A stretch of 52,504 nt of DNA from Anoxybacteroides tepidamans (lineage in GTDB: Bacteria > Bacillota > Bacilli > Bacillales > Anoxybacillaceae), in assembly GCF_014201465.1 (NCBI RefSeq), contig NZ_JACHEP010000023.1, forward strand, positions 1 to 52,504. The letters are read 5' to 3'. This document shows, one piece after another, positions 25,206 to 34,603 of the stretch (position 1 is the first letter of the stretch; each line of letters begins with the position of its first letter). The notes below the pieces were generated by a model. The model was not told where the DNA came from and did no database searches. It was given only the letters and a program-made list of their open reading frames with translations. The position numbers and the translations under genes are program-made.

Positions 25206-25998
25206 CTTTCCTCCGCATTATGATTTCTCTTACAAATGCCCGATAACCATGTTCCGTAATATACTGTTTCCCTTTCTCGGTAATCGTTCCGCCTGAATCG
25301 ATATAATGCGAATTTTCGAGTTCAGCTAAAGCCTGCCTCACGTCATTTTCGCGTACTTCTACATAGAAAAACTTTTGAATGAATGGAACGATTTGTTGTC
25401 GTTCTAAGACGTTAGCTGCTGAGAGAAGAAGTACAAAGTGATGAACAGGCTTAAAAGCAATTTGTTTTTCTTCGCTCATTTCATCTTTTTTATCTCTTTC
25501 ATTGATGTGCATTAACGATTGAAATAGACGTTGACATATCTCACGTTGCTCAAGCAACCGGTAATCAAGAAGCGGCAATGTTGTGATCGTCATGCAGCCG
25601 CTGCTTGTATCGTAATAAAAGTCAACGGCAACCGTTTGTTTTGTCGGTAATTGAATTTTCGGAGTTAAATTAGTCACGATTTCTTCACGAACCGGAATTC
25701 CTTCATACGTGCATTCATTCATTTCTTTAATGAAAATCGCGTTATTCATCTTCAATAATGATGAAATATCTAAATGAAGATACGGTGGGAAAACCATTAA
25801 CTGGTTTCCCCATCCTTTTGTCCATTGAATAAGACGCGAACGGTCGCTTTCTGACATTTTTAAAAGAACAATCGCTGGAATCACACAAATACCTGACTGC
25901 AACTTGTCGATCTCTTTTTCTTTCACCTTAAACCATTCACGCAGCATTTTATACTCTGTCCGTCTTGCGAATGGTTTTAAAATTTGCAGACTCGACAT
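25189..25998 (-). CDS. Unknown protein, possible winged-helix C-terminus (269 aa)
   Basis: I do not recognise this 269-residue protein. The N-terminal half is mixed alpha/beta (VFPPYLHLDISSLLKMNN). The C-terminal part (about residues 185-255) reads like a winged helix: VLLLSAANVLERQQIVPFIQ, VRENDVRQALAELENSHYI, then a wing SGGTITEKGKQYI. No signal or membrane segment is seen. It is wedged between the giant ATPase (two-base gap) and the NurA-like gene (17-base overlap), so it is an integral part of the operon, perhaps a DNA-binding or adaptor subunit. Confidence 0.8.
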   Translation of the reverse strand: MSSLQILKPFARRTEYKMLREWFKVKEKEIDKLQSGICVIPAIVLLKMSESDRSRLIQWTKGWGNQLMVFPPYLHLDISSLLKMNNAIFIKEMNECTYEGIPVREEIVTNLTPKIQLPTKQTVAVDFYYDTSSGCMTITTLPLLDYRLLEQREICQRLFQSLMHINERDKKDEMSEEKQIAFKPVHHFVLLLSAANVLERQQIVPFIQKFFYVEVRENDVRQALAELENSHYIDSGGTITEKGKQYITEHGYRAFVREIIMRRKDDGEW

Positions 25999-26000
25999 TA

Positions 26001-29000
26001 TTAGAGAACCTCCACTTTTGTCCGAATCAATCCGATTTGCTCAAGTTCTTCCTTTTCTTTTTGGTAATGGGCCCAGTCTAACTCTCCTTTGCGGTCAACC
26101 ACTTCTTTATAAAACTCAAATTGCACAAATTTGGCATGGTCCGCAAAAAACTGATGGGCATATGTTTCTAATTGTTTCATTTCCGCTTGTACGTTTCTTA
26201 TCGTTTCTTCATAGGTTGCTTCTTGAATCGGTGCACTTAAGTCCGCTTGATATAGCGGTTGATGCTGCAGACGGAACAGGCGGTTCACCGCATCAATTAA
26301 TAGGTCATCGAAATATTGGTTCCGCTTTTTCTTCGTCGTATTTTCCACTTTTGTCACTTGGGCGATTAGATCCGTCAGATCGTTTTTTCGTTCCTGCAAC
26401 AGCTTTTCTGTTTCATCAATAAGTGCCATCGCCTTTTCTTTTTTTGCGGTAAAAAGATCATCAACCGCTTCTTCAAAACCGGATTCTAAAAATACGGTTA
26501 ACTTGTCAAAAAGTATAGAAAGCTCAACAATCCCTACCTCACGCTTCACATCGGTCTCACTAATTTCATAATAAGCAATCCATTTCTCAACTTTCGGTTT
26601 CGATTCTACAAAAAGGTCTACCATTTGCACAAATTTATCTTTCAAATCGTAATAACGGCCAATGATACCGCTCCGTTCTTTCCAATCCACCTTTGTATGG
26701 TCCACTTTTTTTAAGCCGATTTGTGAAATAATGATATTTAACCGATCAATTGCTTCTTTATAATTTCCTAGAGATAGATGATGTGCCAGTGTTTCTTCAT
26801 TTGATACCATCGTTCGTAGTTGCGAAGATTTTACATGATTCATCGCATTTTCAATTTCGTTTTTATATAATTCGAGCACGTACGTAAATGGTGAAATAGG
26901 GATATAGTACCCCTTATATTCGTTCGTATTTTTTATCTCTTCTACTTTTTCTTGAATTTTTGCAAGAATGTCCTTTTGAATCGTTGACACATAATCATGA
27001 AATTGTTGTACAATTTTTATCTTTTTCCAAATCGGCATGTCTTTTCCATCTAATGTGAGATTCTCAAAGTTGCGCTCGTTTGGTTGAAGTGTATTCCATT
27101 TTTCTTCATCAAAGATGAAATTACATTCATCATGAAATTGTTGCAAATAACTTAATTGCTCTTTCCAAATCGCGAGATGGTTGTTTGTATGAACTTGCAA
27201 TAGCTTTAAATCGATATTACGCAAAGCTTCGTTAATTTTTCTTAAGCTTCCGTGTCTTTTATATCCCTTCAGTAAATCGAGTCTAGGTCCTTTAAACGTT
27301 TCCTTGAACTGATCAACGAGTTGATCGTATTCTTTTTCATACCACTGTTTAATTTTATCTCTTTTTGCTTCCAACGTATATGAAGTAACATTTTCCACAT
27401 GAGTATTGTTGATGGTTCTCACGACTTTTAGCGCTTGCATAAACGTTACCCATTGTTCAATGATTTTTGCCGGCTTAATTACATCAACAGAACTAAAGAA
27501 AAATGCTTCTTCAATTTCTTGGGTTGTTACTCGGCGATTCCCGATAAATGACATCAAAGAAGCGAATGCAGCCGGAATTTGCACTTCATATTGCCCGTTT
27601 TCATGATTCTGAATAAACAATCCTGCACCGCGATAACCATCCTTATCTAACTTAGCCGGAACTTTCGTCGCCTTTAAAGCATGTTGAAAGCGATTGAAAT
27701 CTTCGCTGTCCATAAATTTTACACCTTGTTTTGCGCCAAGTTCAGCGATTGTCGCATCGTGAATAATCAATTTCGCATATCCTTCCGCTAATACCGGAAG
27801 ATAGTCTTCTTCTGATTTTGTAAAAACAATCGGACGTAACACATATCCTTCTTTATCGACCTGTTCAAACCAAGTTCGTGCGATTCTTGCAATTTCATCT
27901 GTAATGGCACGAATTTTTGCGCGGAATGGCTGCGCTAATTGATGGGCTGACTTGCGGATATCCATCATCTCACGTTCAACCGATAACGCTTCTAATACCT
28001 TCTTCTGCAAGTTTGTTACTTGGAAAAAGAGCAGGCAACGGCCGAGCCGCTCATACTTTCGTTTTATATCATCGATTTCTGTTTCCGCATCAGCAGTCGG
28101 TGCTAAAATGATAATCGGGTGACTGCCGCTATCTAGCAATTTGCTGTTAACAAGATCGTGCAAGGAAGGTAGTTTGCTAACCCAAATAATATCGACGATT
28201 TTTTTCGGATGAACTCCTAAATATAGATGATTCGTTACTTTTATACGGAGCCCGCATTTATTACCTTTTACTTGAATTGCTTGCACGTTTGGATAATCCT
28301 GCTCAATCGCTCTTGTAAAACCGAGAAGAAGGCGATCGATTTCACCGTCTTTATCATATTGTTTCGCCAACTCGTTTAAATGTTGTTGAAGCTTTTGATC
28401 TTTTTCTTCGTTTAATAAATAGTTCGCAATCCCGTTTTTGACGGCATAGCGGCGATTCAACCGCTCAAGGAACGCAAAGTTTGGACCAATATATGTTTCG
28501 AATTGCTCTGTTTTCATTCGTTGCTCAAGATACGTATATAAAAGCTCCGCCGCTTCAACGACTTCGTCTTTCGGATAAAGCATGCGCACTTGAGCTAAAA
28601 ACGTTTCCCGTTCTTTTCCGACAATAAAAGAGCCTTTAGGTACATTAATTGAGAACGTTTCAAGACTGCGCAAGAGGACATCTAAACTAAATGATTCACC
28701 TGTCGTTTCATTCACGAATAAATGATCAGATTCAGCTTTATATTTGTTTTGCACAAGATAAAAACCTAAATCATTTTTCGCAAGCGGCAAAGCGACAAAC
28801 TCTTTAAATAATGGTATACCTTCAATATGTTTCGCTGATAATAAAATTTGTTGTTCTTCTGCACTATAATAATCTTTCGGATATGGCAGCTGCCGCAATA
28901 ACGCTTTTTTCACAAACGGAATATGCATCGGCTTTGTATCAATGTAATCGAGCTGGGAATGATCGATTAAACTTTCTCTAAAACGCGGAATAGAATAAGC

Positions 29001-30053
29001 TAAGTCTTGTAAAATTTCACCTGTTTCTTTGTCAGGATGCTGTTCTAGGTATTGGTCACAATGAGCCATGATCACATTGAGCCAACCGAAGTTTCCGGCG
29101 GCAATCGTGTAAGCTGCTTCGACAAGACCTGCAGGATATTCACGCAATGTTCCGCTTTGTTGCAGCGATGCGATATAATCGCTAATATCTGCATAAGAGT
29201 TTTGTGTGATTTCCAATTTATCTAAACGGCGGGCAAGCGCCTCGAGCGCTTTAATTTGATCGCCAATGGCCGGTGAACAAAGCAGCAAGAAAGAAACATT
29301 TGGATGGCGAGTGCGGCTATCTTCATGTTTAATCGCTGATGTGATCACTTTAATGGCTTCACCGTCAAGTTTCTTTTTTCGCTCTTCACTTTGTTCTTGA
29401 ATCCCATCCATAAATAATTCGTATTCGGATTCTACTTCATCGACAATAACCATCAAATGCTCAATCCTAAACTGTTTTAGGTAAGCTAAACCATTTTGGA
29501 CAAGTTGGTCGAGCAGACTAAGATGTTGAAGTAAATCATCTGGTTCATGTTGCCCTAACTCAATCGCCTCTGCCAATTTTGCCGGTGAAAAACCAAGCGG
29601 GAGAAAATGGTCTTGAATATGTTTCACAATCGAACCTTGAATCGTGCGGGCAGGTTGTTGTTCCGCTAATTTGGCCAGCGCTACATACGCGCCATAACCG
29701 ACCCAGTTCTCCCCATAAAGAAGGTCCTCATGCATTTGTTCATAGCGGATATAAATAGGTAAAATGCCATCAGCGAAATCTGGCTTTAATAACCGGACTT
29801 TTTGCAATTGACCTGATTGGTCACGAATTGTCCATCCTTTATCAATTCCAAGCGCTTCACTCACTAATTCATAAGCAATACGCGATTTACCAATTCCCCA
29901 TTTAGCAATCAATGTAAAAACTCGTGCCATTGGCGCTGACTTTAAATCTTGTAAATACTCTTTAAACGCCTCATAAAATTCACGCTGACCGACCATTGGC
30001 TGCTGAATCGGAAATGTGGAAACCCCATCTTTTAACCAGACAGATTTGCTCAT
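26001..30053 (-). CDS. Giant P-loop ATPase with coiled-coil C-terminus (1350 aa)
   Basis: The 1350-residue protein has an N-terminal P-loop domain. FTLIAKWGIGKSRIAYEL contains Walker A (about residues 47-62), and LMVIVDEVESEYELF is Walker B (about 210). FLLLCSPAIGDQIK follows as a likely sensor strand. The middle has nuclease-like or beta-rich stretches that I cannot assign. The last 450 residues are helical and strongly coiled-coil (NDLTDLIAQVTKVENTTKKK). I chose the ATG at 30053 behind AAAGGGGTTG; the TTG-start form from 30083 lacks a site. Size and layout recall ATPases of BREX and related islands, but I cannot place it in a named family. It is probably the motor or sensor of the system. 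Confidence 0.8.
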   Translation of the reverse strand: MSKSVWLKDGVSTFPIQQPMVGQREFYEAFKEYLQDLKSAPMARVFTLIAKWGIGKSRIAYELVSEALGIDKGWTIRDQSGQLQKVRLLKPDFADGILPIYIRYEQMHEDLLYGENWVGYGAYVALAKLAEQQPARTIQGSIVKHIQDHFLPLGFSPAKLAEAIELGQHEPDDLLQHLSLLDQLVQNGLAYLKQFRIEHLMVIVDEVESEYELFMDGIQEQSEERKKKLDGEAIKVITSAIKHEDSRTRHPNVSFLLLCSPAIGDQIKALEALARRLDKLEITQNSYADISDYIASLQQSGTLREYPAGLVEAAYTIAAGNFGWLNVIMAHCDQYLEQHPDKETGEILQDLAYSIPRFRESLIDHSQLDYIDTKPMHIPFVKKALLRQLPYPKDYYSAEEQQILLSAKHIEGIPLFKEFVALPLAKNDLGFYLVQNKYKAESDHLFVNETTGESFSLDVLLRSLETFSINVPKGSFIVGKERETFLAQVRMLYPKDEVVEAAELLYTYLEQRMKTEQFETYIGPNFAFLERLNRRYAVKNGIANYLLNEEKDQKLQQHLNELAKQYDKDGEIDRLLLGFTRAIEQDYPNVQAIQVKGNKCGLRIKVTNHLYLGVHPKKIVDIIWVSKLPSLHDLVNSKLLDSGSHPIIILAPTADAETEIDDIKRKYERLGRCLLFFQVTNLQKKVLEALSVEREMMDIRKSAHQLAQPFRAKIRAITDEIARIARTWFEQVDKEGYVLRPIVFTKSEEDYLPVLAEGYAKLIIHDATIAELGAKQGVKFMDSEDFNRFQHALKATKVPAKLDKDGYRGAGLFIQNHENGQYEVQIPAAFASLMSFIGNRRVTTQEIEEAFFFSSVDVIKPAKIIEQWVTFMQALKVVRTINNTHVENVTSYTLEAKRDKIKQWYEKEYDQLVDQFKETFKGPRLDLLKGYKRHGSLRKINEALRNIDLKLLQVHTNNHLAIWKEQLSYLQQFHDECNFIFDEEKWNTLQPNERNFENLTLDGKDMPIWKKIKIVQQFHDYVSTIQKDILAKIQEKVEEIKNTNEYKGYYIPISPFTYVLELYKNEIENAMNHVKSSQLRTMVSNEETLAHHLSLGNYKEAIDRLNIIISQIGLKKVDHTKVDWKERSGIIGRYYDLKDKFVQMVDLFVESKPKVEKWIAYYEISETDVKREVGIVELSILFDKLTVFLESGFEEAVDDLFTAKKEKAMALIDETEKLLQERKNDLTDLIAQVTKVENTTKKKRNQYFDDLLIDAVNRLFRLQHQPLYQADLSAPIQEATYEETIRNVQAEMKQLETYAHQFFADHAKFVQFEFYKEVVDRKGELDWAHYQKEKEELEQIGLIRTKVEVL

Positions 30054-30066
30054 CTTTTCAACCCCT

Positions 30067-31146
30067 TTATCGTTGAAATTCAAGTTTTAATAATTGGTAT
30101 TCTCGTTTACCTAAATAACCCCTTCCATGTCTCGGTTGGCCTGATTCATAATCAGCAATATAAAACAAACCTTCACGAATACCTTTTGTCATATAATAAT
30201 CGACAAAGCGCGCAAGTCCTTGTTCCCATGTTGGATAAAAACGCTCCATCAGCTTACGAAGTAACGGTTCAATCGCAACAAAACCGCGATCATCCTGCTC
30301 TTCGCCCACTTTTTTCTTTAACCATTCGATTTCTGATATACTCTGAACGTTCGTAAATGAAAATAAAGAACGTGAACCGATATGTTCCAACACCTTTTCT
30401 TTATTTAAAATGATGATTCCGACATCAGTTTCAATAAACCAGTCTAAATAGGCAAATAATTGCATCGGTGCCCGCATAAACGAAGAAATATTTGTTTTTG
30501 CCGGCTCTTTACCGTTTGAACCAACAAACATCCAATCTTTATCTAATTCAATTTCTTCTTCAGCAAGAATGTTACGCCAATCTTCCCCTAATGCTTCATT
30601 CTTAAACTCGTGAAGAAGCCGGTTCATATCATTCAAATTGGGATTTCGTGAAAACGGATGATATATAGTACCGTCAAAGCAGAGCGACCATTTACTTAGT
30701 TGTTCGAGCGACTGACTGTTTGTTTCAAAATAACCGTCATTTAACAACATGTGCATAATGACTCGCGTTCTTGGCGAGTATCGCAACAGTTGTTTTGCAA
30801 GCAACAATTCCCATCCGTGTTGTTGTTCGTACGCAACTACGAGTTCATTTGCTTCCTCTGTACGAATCAAATGTCCATTGTCTGCTCTTGTTAGGAAATG
30901 GACACCTTTAATTTCAAAATTCCGCGAATGTTTTGCATACTCATAACCATGCAGTCCAAATAATTCTTTGGAACGGTCTAGTTTTTTATCTTTTTCTTCC
31001 ACATCTTTTCCTAAATATAATTTTGCGATTTCCTTGATCGAGCGCGCTTCGGTTTTCTCGGGAATGCGCGATAACAACTCACACCATCTCTCAAAATTTC
31101 CTGGCTCAATCCAAAATCGCTCAATCGATAGTTTGATTTGCTTCAT
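30067..31146 (-). CDS. Unknown defence-operon protein (359 aa)
   Basis: No family recognised. The 359-residue protein starts MKQIKLSIERFWIEPGNFER and is soluble, with a helical N-terminus and a region YEYAKHSRNFEIKGVHFLTR. FSRNPNLNDMNRLLHEFKNE and a C-terminal QPRHGRGYLGKREYQLLKLE segment that is rich in basic residues follow. DUF-type proteins with this layout occur next to large ATPases in defence islands, where they may bind DNA. It overlaps the upstream 364-aa gene by four bases (ATGA type) and is followed after 13 bases by the giant ATPase, so all three are likely translated together. Confidence 0.8.
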   Translation of the reverse strand: MKQIKLSIERFWIEPGNFERWCELLSRIPEKTEARSIKEIAKLYLGKDVEEKDKKLDRSKELFGLHGYEYAKHSRNFEIKGVHFLTRADNGHLIRTEEANELVVAYEQQHGWELLLAKQLLRYSPRTRVIMHMLLNDGYFETNSQSLEQLSKWSLCFDGTIYHPFSRNPNLNDMNRLLHEFKNEALGEDWRNILAEEEIELDKDWMFVGSNGKEPAKTNISSFMRAPMQLFAYLDWFIETDVGIIILNKEKVLEHIGSRSLFSFTNVQSISEIEWLKKKVGEEQDDRGFVAIEPLLRKLMERFYPTWEQGLARFVDYYMTKGIREGLFYIADYESGQPRHGRGYLGKREYQLLKLEFQR

Positions 31147-32237
31147 CCTCTGTCCCTCAATTCATCAATCCACTGTTCGATTCGTTGGCGGAGCTGTTTA
31201 CTACCTGCCATGAGCGGAATATATAAACTCGTGTTGTACAGTTCATCTTCAATATGGCTCGAGATACGGTATTCTTCATCGACAATCGTTAAAAAACCGC
31301 GATCATGCAAATGATGGAATATTGTTTCTAAACCTGCGATTTCGCTTGGGAATAGTTGGTAGTTGCTCACTTTACAAAACTCTAAAACGAAATCATTGAT
31401 CGTTCCGTACCGATATTCTTGTTTTTTTGACGACATTAAAATAACGTCAACTTCGTCGTTTACCGCATGAAACCGAATGGTCGTCATCCCTTGCGCCTCC
31501 GTCTGTTCGCGGACAACGCAGCAAAGGAAAATAAATAAGTTCCAAGGGTGCATGAAAATATGTTTGAATAACGGATTTTTTAATGAGATATTTGGCTCAT
31601 GCGGGGCTAATACAGCAAGCGGTGCATCTTTTAACGGCGATAACTGCAAATTAGCAGCTATTTTTCGCCCTTTTGCCCATAGTTCATCAATTTTTGTACC
31701 GAGCGGTTCGTCTTGTTCAACCGCTTCTTGTTGATACTGTTGAATATGGGCTAAATAATAAATAATGCGCTGATAATACGGTGCCCCATTAAAAATAAAA
31801 TGATTGCGTTCACGAAAAAGAGGCTCGACTTCCTTTACATGATGTTCTAAAGCTTCCGTTTCGTACCGCTCACCATGTTTCAATTCATCTAATATTTTTA
31901 CGATTTCCCCTGCAAACTTTGGCATTTTATGAACGAAATCAACAATTCCTTCCAAATCCTCAGCCTCACGCATTTTTAATACGGTTAACAACGACGTTTT
32001 TAACAAATATTGTTGATACTCCTCATCAAAGCAAAACAATGTATGAAGAAAATCAGTTTGATTCGAAAACCGCTTCACAAACGCAATCCAATTGTTCGTG
32101 ATCACTGCCTTCTTTCCACGCACATATAAAAGACCTTTCGCAACAAACGGCTCAAGCTCAGCGACATAAGCCGTTTCACCGTAGTGATACAGTTTCTCTA
32201 AATGACTATGTAACCTTTTTAACTCCAACGCATTCAC
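31143..32237 (-). CDS. Unknown defence-operon protein (364 aa)
   Basis: No family recognised. The 364-residue protein (starts MNALELKRLHSHLEKLYHYG, ends LRQRIEQWIDELRDRG) is helical and has no signal or convincing membrane anchor, though HPWNLFIFLCCVVREQ is hydrophobic. The C-terminal third (LETIFHHLHDRGFLTIVDEEYRIS) looks like a winged helix. It follows hsdS after 23 bases and overlaps the 359-aa gene by four. It is therefore the junction between the specificity gene and the ATPase/HerA block, and its position argues that the two blocks are one unit. Confidence 0.8.
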   Translation of the reverse strand: MNALELKRLHSHLEKLYHYGETAYVAELEPFVAKGLLYVRGKKAVITNNWIAFVKRFSNQTDFLHTLFCFDEEYQQYLLKTSLLTVLKMREAEDLEGIVDFVHKMPKFAGEIVKILDELKHGERYETEALEHHVKEVEPLFRERNHFIFNGAPYYQRIIYYLAHIQQYQQEAVEQDEPLGTKIDELWAKGRKIAANLQLSPLKDAPLAVLAPHEPNISLKNPLFKHIFMHPWNLFIFLCCVVREQTEAQGMTTIRFHAVNDEVDVILMSSKKQEYRYGTINDFVLEFCKVSNYQLFPSEIAGLETIFHHLHDRGFLTIVDEEYRISSHIEDELYNTSLYIPLMAGSKQLRQRIEQWIDELRDRG

Positions 32238-32260
32238 CTCCTAGAAAAGAAGGAGCGCCC

Positions 32261-33706
32261 CTACACCCCTTCAGAAATTTTCGACTCATCAAACTTGCCT
32301 TCGATCAGATCTTCGACGTCTTGTTTGGCTTCATTAATTAACTTCTTTGCTTCTTGAAGTTTTTTAAAACTTTGAATTAGTTTTTCTTCTATTTCTAATT
32401 GTTCATTTATTTGAAGTAAAGGAATCACTATCTTAGAGACATCGTTAGCCGTTAATCCTTTTTGAGCTACTCCCCATGAATGCTTAATTATTTGATAAGT
32501 GCCTATTATTGATTTAAGAACAGAAATAACATAGCCTGTTCGAATTAAATTTTGATCTAATCTTACAGCAATAATATTTGAAGTAATAACACCCTTTTTA
32601 TCTTCATCAAAATAAACCGATATTCTATTTATTAAACAATCAAGACTACCTCTAGAGGCAAATAATATATCTCCAAATTCTGCAAAAGACTTTTCCCAGT
32701 TTCTCACATTGTTTTCATCTATAAATTCGCTATCAGATGGAATTACAAAATAGCCTTCCAAATTCCCTATATAAATTAATGGTACTTTTTTGTCCGGAGC
32801 AATCCATGTTGATTCAACATTCTCACCGGTAAAAACCATTCGTGATACATTCCCTAAATTAACAAATTTAAATCCCATTTTAGATAAGTGTGTAAATAAC
32901 TTTATGAGATTAGGATCATAGTATTCTGCATCTAGTCTATCTTCTAGATAATTAGATGAAACGAAATCATATTTATAATTATCTTTTATTTCATTTTCAA
33001 ATGAATCTAAAGAAAAATGTATGTTTATCAATTCATATACTTGAGACATTAATTGCTTCGCTTCTTCCCGTAACTCTTCCGCTTTTCGGACTTTGTTGCC
33101 GATGTATTGCTGTATGTTCATATTAGGAAGATAGATTTTAAACTTGGCTATATCACTGGAGTATAGTTCCGTTTGTCCCGTACTTCCAATTGTATATTTT
33201 TGTATAAAAATTTGGCCATATTTAGAATGTAAAAAAGATCTTAAATATCCACTATCGCACTTTTCATTTGTACGTAATATATTTACATGACCATCTACTG
33301 TAGCTTTTTTCTCACTCCAATAAAGATCCACTTTACCGAGGGAACCAACCCCAGTTACCGCTAACAATACATCTCCTTTTTTGACATGAGCTGTTTTGTT
33401 TTTTTCAAATTCATTTTCATCAATTAAATCTACATCTTCTAAATTGATACCATTATTAGTGATATTCCGCACTTTTAAGTTAGGAATTTTCCCATTTGGA
33501 TTACTTGTTAGACCTTTGCCGCGATGATTTTTTACCAATAAATCCTTTAATTCCACTACGTTATTCATACTTGAAAATAATTTATCATTTTCTATAATAT
33601 AGTCTTTAAATGTAAAACTATCTATCCTATCTTCTAACAAATCTGTTGATACCCATGAAATACTTGGCTTACTACTAACAATTTTTGCTTCTTCATTAAC
33701 AAACAT
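32261..33706 (-). CDS. hsdS: Type I restriction-modification specificity subunit HsdS (AT-rich copy)
   Basis: The 481-residue protein has two target-recognition domains with typical HsdS turns. TRD1 has HVKKGDVLLAVTGVGSLGKV and STGQTELYSSDIAKFKIYLP. TRD2 has AEFGDILFASRGSLDCLINR and AQKGLTANDVSKIVIPL. Each is followed by a long helix (QYIGNKVRKAEELREEAKQL and LEIEEKLIQSFKKLQEAKKL). HsdS directs HsdM to a bipartite DNA site. The sequence is visibly AT-richer than its neighbours, which suggests a recent TRD swap or transfer. The ATG follows AAAAAGGTGTGAG. The gene is separated from hsdM by the ATPase/PIN module and gene debris. Confidence 0.9.
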   Translation of the reverse strand: MFVNEEAKIVSSKPSISWVSTDLLEDRIDSFTFKDYIIENDKLFSSMNNVVELKDLLVKNHRGKGLTSNPNGKIPNLKVRNITNNGINLEDVDLIDENEFEKNKTAHVKKGDVLLAVTGVGSLGKVDLYWSEKKATVDGHVNILRTNEKCDSGYLRSFLHSKYGQIFIQKYTIGSTGQTELYSSDIAKFKIYLPNMNIQQYIGNKVRKAEELREEAKQLMSQVYELINIHFSLDSFENEIKDNYKYDFVSSNYLEDRLDAEYYDPNLIKLFTHLSKMGFKFVNLGNVSRMVFTGENVESTWIAPDKKVPLIYIGNLEGYFVIPSDSEFIDENNVRNWEKSFAEFGDILFASRGSLDCLINRISVYFDEDKKGVITSNIIAVRLDQNLIRTGYVISVLKSIIGTYQIIKHSWGVAQKGLTANDVSKIVIPLLQINEQLEIEEKLIQSFKKLQEAKKLINEAKQDVEDLIEGKFDESKISEGV

Positions 33707-33740
33707 AAACTCACACCTTTTTACTAATTCCTTTATCTCT

Positions 33741-33895
33741 TCTTTCTCCCCAACATTCTTGTTGATTTAGCAGGTTGGTAGACTTTTAGTCCTTCATTGC
33801 CAGTAAGAATTTCTACTTTCCATACGTTGATTTTGATGTAATATCAGTGACCGTTTGGATAGTTGTGTCGCAGGTCGATAAACGTTAATTTGGTT
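33741..33895 (-). pseudogene. Decayed 3' end of a second PIN-like gene copy
   Basis: The DNA here aligns along about 150 bases with the 3' end of the intact PIN-like gene (34091-34245). Both share blocks such as GTTCTTG near the stop, CTTTCAATCCTTCATCACCAG (here CTTTTAGTCCTTCATTGCCAG) and GATAAACGTT. Frame breaks are frequent, so it does not code. It lies just upstream of hsdS. It is the second of two remnants that record an older copy of the module at this junction. Confidence 0.8.
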
Positions 33896-33985
33896 ACTCA
33901 GATTACTCGGCAATGATTTTTTACCATTCATCAAAATCTAGCAAATTCTTAATTTAGATATAACTTATTCTAAAAAGATGGATTT

Positions 33986-34042
33986 ACATTCCTTTCTTAT
34001 ATGCCTCAACAATTTTTAATAAATCGTTCCGACCACATTCCC
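33986..34042 (-). pseudogene. Remnant of an hsdM 3' end
   Basis: About 55 bases are nearly identical to the last codons of hsdM at 35864-35920; both encode RNDLLKIVEAYKKG on the minus strand. Only the tail is present. Together with the PIN tail at 33741-33895 it preserves the order hsdM-PIN-hsdS with the middle deleted. Confidence 0.8.
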
Positions 34043-34090
34043 TAACTATAAAGCCACTTATTTACTTGGGGATAAATGTAATTATGGAGG

Positions 34091-34603
34091 TTACCTCCTT
34101 CTCCTCGGCGTTCTTGCTGGTTTAATCGGTTCGTACGCTTTCAATCCTTCATCACCAGTCATAATTTCAACTTCCCAGCCGTTGACTTTGGCGTAGTATT
34201 CCGCAACCGATTTGATCGTGGCATCGCCAATCGATAAACGTTGGCTCGCCTGATCTGGCCATTCCTTGATGAGTTTATGCAACTCAGTTGCTGTCCACAG
34301 TTCTGCCTGCTCGGAAAATTGCGCCCAAGGAGACTCTTTGTCTAACGCTTTTTGAATAATGTGAACAAGTTTTTGTGCGCATTCATAGCGATTTTTTGCA
34401 GCTTGAGCGATATGGTTGCCTGTTTCAATAATCGTTGCGAGCGGAAAAACGAACATTGCCCCTTGACGTTCTTCTTCCGCTAGCAAATCGCTTACACGTT
34501 TATAGTCCCATACGTTTTCTTTCGTGCCGCACGTTTCTTTACCAGGGACTTGCAACCAACAACATAAAATCGATGTATCAATGACGAGAATTTTTCGTTT
34601 CAT
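34091..34603 (-). CDS. PIN-like domain protein paired with the ATPase
   Basis: The 170-residue protein starts RKILVIDTSILCCWLQVPG, whose Asp followed by TS is typical of a PIN nuclease first strand. It continues with PLATIIETGNHIAQ (acidic Glu in a helix) and SIGDATIKSVAEYYAKVNGW (second acidic cluster). The end is EIMTGDEGLKAYEP, resembling the fourth PIN acidic strand. PIN domains are Mg2+-dependent RNases. Its ATG overlaps the ATPase stop, so the two are translationally coupled and probably act as ATPase-controlled toxin or nuclease. Decayed copies exist at 33741-33895 and 15330-15555. Confidence in the PIN fold is moderate, in the gene high. Confidence 0.75.
   Translation of the reverse strand: MKRKILVIDTSILCCWLQVPGKETCGTKENVWDYKRVSDLLAEEERQGAMFVFPLATIIETGNHIAQAAKNRYECAQKLVHIIQKALDKESPWAQFSEQAELWTATELHKLIKEWPDQASQRLSIGDATIKSVAEYYAKVNGWEVEIMTGDEGLKAYEPIKPARTPRRRR

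Noticed and set aside
33944-33970. ATTTAGATATAACTTATT as a reverse-oriented Ter site
   Set aside because: It shares ATTTAGA and the AT-rich tail but lacks the ACATAG block and is one base short, so RTP binding is not credible.
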